Origin: an uncultured Peptoniphilus sp.
GTDB lineage: Bacteria > Bacillota > Clostridia > Tissierellales > Peptoniphilaceae
DNA: 17,693 nucleotides
Assembly (NCBI RefSeq): GCF_943913915.1
Contig: NZ_CALUAA010000018.1
Coordinates: forward strand, 1-17,693
Direction of reading: 5' to 3'
The translations under genes were made by a program, and so were the position numbers. The notes below the pieces were generated by a model that searched no databases, had not been told where the DNA came from, and saw only the letters and a program-made list of their open reading frames with translations. This document shows positions 14,149 to 17,693 of the stretch, piece by piece (positions within the stretch are counted from its first letter, which is position 1; each line of letters starts with the position of its first letter).

Positions 14149-14164
14149 TAAGGGTATACCCTTA
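14149..14164. promoter_or_regulatory. Perfect 16-bp palindrome in a divergent promoter region
   Basis: TAAGGGTATACCCTTA is a perfect palindrome lying between the divergent Fe-ADH (start 14115) and DUF503 (start 14196) genes. Outer CTCTCT (14131-14136) and AGAGAG (14166-14171) add imperfect symmetry. The regulator is unknown. Confidence 0.6.
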
Positions 14165-14195
14165 TAGAGAGGTTTTCATAGAAGCGAGGTGGAAA

Positions 14196-14528
14196 ATGAA
14201 TCATTTTGTTGTAGCCCTTTCCATGGACCTGCGTCTTTACATGAGCGGATCCCTAAAGGACAAGCGGCGTATACGCCAAAAACTTGCCATGCGATTAAAA
14301 AAGCATTTTAATCTCTCTATTAAGGAAACGGCGAACCATGATCTTTTAAACTACATTACCTTTACCGCCGCCTACGTGGCCATGGATGCCACGGAAGGAG
14401 AAGCGTTTGTCGAAAAGTTTCGACGGGCCGTGGAAGAGATCGCCCTTGGGGAAGGGGAACTTGCCCGCTACGATTGGGATATGATAAATTATAGTCAAGA
14501 GATAGCATTGGAACAGTATGGTTCATAA
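14196..14528 (+). CDS. DUF503 / YlxP-like protein
   Basis: The 110-residue product matches DUF503. It opens with a strand VVALSMDLRLYMSGSLKDKRRIRQKLAMRLKKHFNLSIKE-type segment, in which the SLKDKRR motif (positions 19-25) is the hallmark. It continues as an alpha/beta ferredoxin-like fold ending around residue 85. Members such as YlxP are usually found in the nusA-infB-rbfA operon and have an unclear, translation-linked role. Here it stands apart, at the head of a plus-strand cluster containing a tRNA-editing enzyme, which would fit a translation theme. The start follows GAGGTGG. The next gene begins 10 bases after the stop. Confidence 0.85.
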   Translation: MNHFVVALSMDLRLYMSGSLKDKRRIRQKLAMRLKKHFNLSIKETANHDLLNYITFTAAYVAMDATEGEAFVEKFRRAVEEIALGEGELARYDWDMINYSQEIALEQYGS

Positions 14529-14538
14529 GGAGGACACC

Positions 14539-15027
14539 ATGGATAAACAGGGGATTTACGATTTTTTAGACGAAAAAAACATAAAGTATGAAGTGGACAA
14601 GCATGAAGCGGTAATGAATATGGAAGAGCTCGCCAATGTGGACCTGAAATACCCGGGCCGGGATGCGAAGAATCTCTTCGTTCGAGATGACAAGAAGCGA
14701 AATTATTATTTGATTACGGTCTACGGGGACAAGAGGGTGGACTTAAAAGAATTCAAGGAAAAACACGGCACTCGCCGACTGTCCTTCGGTAAGCCTGACG
14801 ATTTAAAGGCAAAGCTCGGATTGGAAGCCGGCGCCGTGTCTCCCTTCGGTCTTTTAAATAATGAAGAGCACGATGTGATCTTCTACTTGGATCGTCAATT
14901 TACAAAACAAGGCGGCATTATCGGTATTCACCCCAACGACAATACGGCCACTGTTTGGCTGCAGGCGGACGATCTTGTCGCTCTTTTAGAAGAAGCGGGC
15001 ACGAAAGTAAATGTGGTGGCGATTTAA
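14539..15027 (+). CDS. ProXp-ala/YbaK-family aminoacyl-tRNA editing protein
   Basis: The 162-residue protein matches the stand-alone prolyl-tRNA editing (INS/YbaK) family, which hydrolyses mischarged tRNAs such as Ala-tRNA(Pro). Features include VDKHEAV (19-25), the catalytic-Lys segment AKNLFVRD (Lys44), YYLITVYGDKRVDLK, LGLEAGAVSPFGLLN (95-107) and the C-terminal GIHPNDNTATVWL block with His131. I start at ATG 14539, which has AAGGAGG five bases upstream; a longer frame from 14518 overlaps the DUF503 stop. It is called PrdX in some clostridia next to proline reductase, but no prd genes are seen here. It is likely co-transcribed with the DUF503 gene. Confidence 0.9.
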   Translation: MDKQGIYDFLDEKNIKYEVDKHEAVMNMEELANVDLKYPGRDAKNLFVRDDKKRNYYLITVYGDKRVDLKEFKEKHGTRRLSFGKPDDLKAKLGLEAGAVSPFGLLNNEEHDVIFYLDRQFTKQGGIIGIHPNDNTATVWLQADDLVALLEEAGTKVNVVAI

Positions 15028-15039
15028 ACGCCGAAACTT

Positions 15040-15348
15040 ATGCGAAAAGATATTCCGAACCTCCCCTATGACAATCCTTTTTACAAGAAGATGCGCCGCG
15101 CTTACCCCATGCTCGTAAGTTGTGCGGAGTGCAAAACGGATCTCGTTATGTACCAAAAGGGCGGGAAGGGCGGCTTGATTAAACTGCGTCTCGATCGTTT
15201 GCTTTCGGCAACCTTTCCCATCGACGGGGAGGCTTCCGCCATGAACTGCCCCAATTGTGGGGCCCTCTTCGCCAAAAGGACAATGTATAAAGGGCATATA
15301 CATTACTTTATTATGCGGGGTGCGGTGAACACCCGGTCTTTTTATTAG
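15040..15348 (+). CDS. Conserved hypothetical zinc-ribbon protein
   Basis: The 102-residue protein has two CxxC pairs, C28/C31 (VSCAECKTD) and C70/C73 (MNCPNCGALF), spaced 38 residues apart. This is a zinc-ribbon layout. Between them lies YQKGGKGGLIKLRLDRL, a K/G-rich, basic stretch that may bind nucleic acid. The end is basic and aromatic (KGHIHYFIMRG). It starts 12 bases after the ProXp gene; no strong ribosome-binding site is visible, so coupling to the upstream gene is possible. Its function is not recognised. Related small proteins are annotated only as hypothetical. Confidence 0.65.
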   Translation: MRKDIPNLPYDNPFYKKMRRAYPMLVSCAECKTDLVMYQKGGKGGLIKLRLDRLLSATFPIDGEASAMNCPNCGALFAKRTMYKGHIHYFIMRGAVNTRSFY

Positions 15349-15355
15349 GAGAACT

Positions 15356-15886
15356 ATGGATTTTTGATTAGCGGAAGAACGCGAATTACAAAAAGTAGTA
15401 GAAATTTATGAGCGCATTTTGGGCGACGAGGAGGCGGGCCATGCCGTCATCGGCTGGGAACGTGGTGTGTACCCGACCTTTGAAACGGCACAATCCGGCT
15501 ATTTAAAAAGCGAACTTTACGTGGCCCTTTTAGAAGGAGAGATTGTCGCCTCCGCAATCATCAACTCCGCGCAGGTGGATGTTTACGAAAAAGGAGAGTG
15601 GCAATACGACGCGGCGGATGAAGAAATCCTCGTGCCCCACACCCTTACAGTCGATCCTTGCGCCGGAGGTAAGGGAGTCGGGCGGGCATTCGTCGATTTT
15701 TACGAAAAACTCGCAAAAGAAAGGGAAAGGCCCTATTTGCGGCTGGATACCAATGCGAAAAATGCTCGGGCGCGAAAGATGTATAAATCCCTGGGCTATG
15801 AAGAGGTCGGCATCGTGGACACCACCTTTAACGGCATCGCCGGCGTGGAATTGGTGCTTCTGGAAAAGATGGCGAAAACAGAATAA
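15356..15886 (+). pseudogene. GNAT family N-acetyltransferase with an in-frame TGA at codon 4
   Basis: A good ribosome-binding site (AGGAGA) precedes ATG 15356, which reads Met-Asp-Phe-TGA-Leu-Ala-Glu-Glu... then continues in frame to the stop at 15886. The post-stop part LAEERELQKVVEIYERIL is the usual first strand-helix of a GNAT fold. The acetyl-CoA loop is intact (CAGGKGVGRAF), as is motif B (NARARKMYKSLGYEEVG). Without the TGA the protein would have about 176 residues, normal for the family. TGA could come from an Arg codon CGA by one C-to-T change. An open frame of 155 codons remains from TTG 15419, but it lacks the first strand and most of helix 1. So either a recent nonsense mutation, read-through, or a sequencing error; it may still be annotated as a CDS from 15419. 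Confidence 0.65.
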
Positions 15887-15917
15887 AATGAAATAAACTC
15901 TCGCAACGGATTTAGAG

Positions 15918-16037
15918 TGACCCCTAAAGTTGGACAAAATCGAGTAAGCATTTCGCTTGCTCGATTTTGTTTTACACAACATATTTTCTAAGCGTATGGA
16001 TGCGTTCGCGGTATTGCTTCGGACTTAGACCTCCTAT
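15918..16037 (-). mobile_element. Remnant of an IS3-family insertion sequence (one end)
   Basis: TGACCCCTAAAGTTGGACA (15918-15936) is a typical terminal inverted repeat of IS3-family elements. On the minus strand an open stretch ending in TAA at 15972-15974 reads GGLSPKQYRERIHTLRKYVV, matching the C-terminal tail of OrfB transposases (the GGLSPxxYR motif). Upstream of GG the frame is closed by a stop, so the homology is cut near 16037. A long hairpin (15934-15970) lies between the inverted repeat and the OrfB stop. No other IS end is seen in the window. Confidence 0.8.
15934..15970 (-). terminator. Hairpin at the end of the IS3 remnant
   Basis: ACAAAATCGAG (15934-15944) pairs with CTCGATTTTGT (15960-15970), and AAGC/GCTT extends the stem inside after one mismatch. 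It lies just after the OrfB stop, as transposase terminators often do, and may also stop plus-strand read-through from the GNAT gene. Confidence 0.6.
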
Positions 16038-16092
16038 CTAAAACCATTTGCCATTATTTAAAGAAATTAATTAAGAAGTGTAAGTGAAGCTG

Positions 16093-16121
16093 TTGACGAT
16101 GATTATCAGCATTGATACAAT
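16093..16121 (+). promoter_or_regulatory. Promoter of the AT-rich TetR-ABC module
   Basis: -35 TTGACG (16093-16098), 17 bases, -10 TACAAT (16116-16121). It is the best sigma-A match of the right end and sits immediately upstream of the operator palindrome. Confidence 0.7.
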
Positions 16122-16124
16122 TAT

Positions 16125-16142
16125 ACCGACAAGAATGTCGGT
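16125..16142. promoter_or_regulatory. Candidate TetR operator ACCGACA-N4-TGTCGGT
   Basis: Perfect 7-bp inverted arms around AGAA lie right at the predicted transcription start, between the -10 and the ribosome-binding site of the TetR gene. Such a place and shape suit autorepression by the TetR protein. Confidence 0.6.
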
Positions 16143-16160
16143 TTGGAGGTTGTTTATGAA

Positions 16161-16757
16161 ATGAAAATGGAAGCTGATGAAAGAAAAAAACAGATTAGAC
16201 AAGCAGCCATGAAAGTCTTTTTGGACAAAGGGTTTAGAAATACAATCATGAATGACATTATGGAAGCTACCGGGCTTTCTAGAGGTGGATTGTATCATCA
16301 TTACAGTTCTACTTATGAAATTTTATATGACATTATGGTAGAAGGTAATTTAAATAGAAAGGATATGGTTAAAAAATCAATTTATGCTGAAGATTTAATA
16401 TTAAGTCCACAGTTGTTTTCAAAAATAATCATAGACAAGATACTTGCGGATAGTGATTATGTAAAGCTTTATGCCATGTTTTTATGTGAGTTAAAAGAAA
16501 ATGATGATCTGAAAGACTTATATGTGAAAATAAAAAAAGAGTCCATACAAGTATTTAAAGAATTGTTTTCTACTTTGTTTAACGAGTTACCGTCTGATGA
16601 GACATTTGAATTTATGGTTAATATTATAAATTCTGGATTGATGGCTTGCGAAATTTTGAATGCACGTGAGAATTTCGTAAAAAATAAGAAATATCTAACT
16701 GAAATGATAGAGACTTATTTTACTAATGTAATGAAAAAAGATGATGAAAGGAGTTAA
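16161..16757 (+). CDS. TetR/AcrR family regulator of an ABC exporter (AT-rich module)
   Basis: I start at ATG 16161 (198 residues), 11 bases after GGAGG. A frame extending to TTG 16143 would overlap the ribosome-binding site, and the ATG at 16156 reads a stop after one codon. The HTH is clear: KKQIRQAAMKVFLDKGF, NTIMNDIMEATGLSRGGLYHHY and STYEILYDIMV (residues about 9-60). The rest is a helical ligand domain. Base composition is much more AT-rich than the genes before 15900, with AAA, ATA and TTA codons dominating. The gene lies behind the IS3 remnant and overlaps the ribosome-binding site of the ABC gene four bases downstream, so it most likely represses that exporter. The ligand is unknown. 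Confidence 0.9.
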   Translation: MKMEADERKKQIRQAAMKVFLDKGFRNTIMNDIMEATGLSRGGLYHHYSSTYEILYDIMVEGNLNRKDMVKKSIYAEDLILSPQLFSKIIIDKILADSDYVKLYAMFLCELKENDDLKDLYVKIKKESIQVFKELFSTLFNELPSDETFEFMVNIINSGLMACEILNARENFVKNKKYLTEMIETYFTNVMKKDDERS

Positions 16758-16761
16758 ATTT

Positions 16762-17693
16762 ATGGATTTATTAAAAAAATACATTAAGAGAAATAAAGCA
16801 CCATACTTTATTTCTGTATTGTTTGCAATACTTGGAGTAATTTCAAATCTTTTTGTATATATTATTCTAAGTAAGATAATCATATCATTGATTGATAGTA
16901 GCCAAGATTTTTATTACTATATAAATAAAATTTTCTTAATACTTTCATGTCTTGTAATCAAAGAAGTGTTTATGTTTTTGTCAACAATGATTTCTCATAA
17001 AACAGCCTATCAAATAATACGAGATATAAGAAAAAGTCTTATGGAAAAATTATTTAATATGCCATTAGGAGACATATTGAATGAGTCTACCGGTAAGTTA
17101 AAAGATATAATTGTAAATCAAGTTGATAATACTGAAACAACATTGGCTCATATGATTCCTGAGATGACAGCTAATTTAGTCGGACCTATAATATTATTTG
17201 TTTATATGTTAATTTTAGATTATAGATTAAGTTTAATATCTTTAATTCCATTAGTTATTGGTGGATTCTTTATGGCAGGGCCTATGAAAAGGATGAAGGT
17301 AAAGTTTCCACAAGCAGTTAAAATTGGCCAAGATATGAATAATTCTGTAGTTGAGTATATTAATGGAATAGAAGTTATTAAAACATTTAACCAAGGCGAA
17401 AAATCTTACAAAAAATACAAGGATAATGTGTATAAAAAGGCAAATTATTATTACGATTGGATGGGAGAAAATACAAGAGACTATGCGATAAGTATGTCTA
17501 TTGCTCCGGTTGGTATTTTGACAATTATACCCTTTGGTTTATATTTCTGTATGAATGGTTCACTAGATGGTGGCGTATTTTTAACATTGATCATTCTTTC
17601 TTTTGGGACTATTCAAAACATTATGAGAGTAATGACTTTCGAGGATGATATTGGAAGAATGTCAACTATTTTCGAAGAGATTAAAAATATACT
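16762..17693 (+). CDS. ABC exporter, transmembrane domain (partial, runs off the window)
   Basis: From ATG 16762 the frame stays open for 310 codons to the window edge. AAAGGAG is seven bases upstream, within the end of the TetR gene. The product starts as a type-I (Pgp/MsbA-like) ABC exporter TMD: a short polar N terminus, then hydrophobic segments near residues 14-36 and 52-74. The coupling region RDIRKSLMEKLFNMPLG follows, then STGKLKDIIVNQVDNTE, two more TMs (about 140-175) and the second coupling helix SVVEYINGIEVIKTFNQG. The ATPase domain should lie beyond 17693. TetR plus such a half-transporter is usually followed by a second one, forming a heterodimer. Siderophore/iron or drug transport are both seen for this family. 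AT-rich like its neighbour. Confidence 0.88.
   Translation, partial: MDLLKKYIKRNKAPYFISVLFAILGVISNLFVYIILSKIIISLIDSSQDFYYYINKIFLILSCLVIKEVFMFLSTMISHKTAYQIIRDIRKSLMEKLFNMPLGDILNESTGKLKDIIVNQVDNTETTLAHMIPEMTANLVGPIILFVYMLILDYRLSLISLIPLVIGGFFMAGPMKRMKVKFPQAVKIGQDMNNSVVEYINGIEVIKTFNQGEKSYKKYKDNVYKKANYYYDWMGENTRDYAISMSIAPVGILTIIPFGLYFCMNGSLDGGVFLTLIILSFGTIQNIMRVMTFEDDIGRMSTIFEEIKNI

Noticed and set aside
15318..15343. Hairpin GGGTG/CACCC with a nearby T-run at the end of the zinc-ribbon gene as a terminator
   Set aside because: The stem is only 5 bp, the T-run is offset by GGTC, and a ribosome-binding site for the next gene follows at once.
15365..15367. TGA as a selenocysteine codon in the GNAT gene
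   Set aside because: GNAT enzymes have no catalytic Cys/Sec at this place, and no convincing SECIS-like hairpin follows the TGA. A nonsense change from CGA is simpler.
16038..16090. Short open stretch on the plus strand ending in TGA at about 16087
   Set aside because: It could be a gene fragment at the IS junction, but it is too short to identify and partly overlaps the IS remnant.

Overview
The window looks like chromosomal DNA of a mid-GC anaerobic Firmicute. Pointers are Gram-positive style AGGAGG ribosome-binding sites, sigma-A type promoters, a YtrA-type GntR/ABC operon, LrgAB, a butanol-dehydrogenase-type Fe-ADH and a BaiA-like SDR. A Tissierellia/Peptoniphilaceae-like host is my best guess, but this is inference only. 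The last ~1.65 kb (from about 16040) is visibly AT-rich with different codon use, and it follows the truncated end of an IS3-family element, so it is probably acquired DNA.

Layout, left to right. 1-305: AT-rich non-coding leader with a promoter for a CstA-family peptide/pyruvate-type transporter (306-1751). Then a small nitroreductase (1862-2380) and an MFS transporter (2435-3637). On the minus strand follow a FeoC-like small winged-helix Cys-cluster protein (3651-3884) and a TetR regulator (3949-4578). The TetR gene is divergent from a stand-alone UvrC-N-terminal/Cho-like GIY-YIG nuclease (4674-5567). Next comes a well-matched fluoride (crcB-motif) riboswitch with an overlapping terminator (5623-5705), controlling a CPA-type cation:proton antiporter (5723-6919). 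A bidirectional terminator separates this from the minus-strand lrgA-lrgB pair (8025-6960).

From 8330: an FabG/BaiA-like short-chain dehydrogenase preceded by a perfect palindrome at its ribosome-binding site; two tandem paralogous three-TM small proteins of unknown function (9124-9384, 9443-9712); a GntR(YtrA)-ABC ATPase-ABC2 permease operon with 10-bp direct repeats in its promoter (9810-11693). On the minus strand are a SelD-associated-type FAD oxidoreductase (11735-12793) and a YqhD/BdhA-like Fe-alcohol dehydrogenase (12943-14115). A divergent plus-strand cluster holds DUF503/YlxP-like, ProXp-ala/YbaK-like tRNA editing, zinc-ribbon and GNAT genes (14196-15886). The GNAT gene has an in-frame TGA at codon 4.

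Right end: an IS3-family terminal remnant (inverted repeat plus the last ~20 codons of OrfB), then an AT-rich TetR-ABC exporter module. The TetR gene has a near-consensus promoter and a perfect ACCGACA-N4-TGTCGGT operator candidate. The ABC gene runs off the window.

The strongest regulatory discovery is the fluoride riboswitch in front of a cation:proton antiporter. It implies that this antiporter is part of the fluoride-stress response of this organism.
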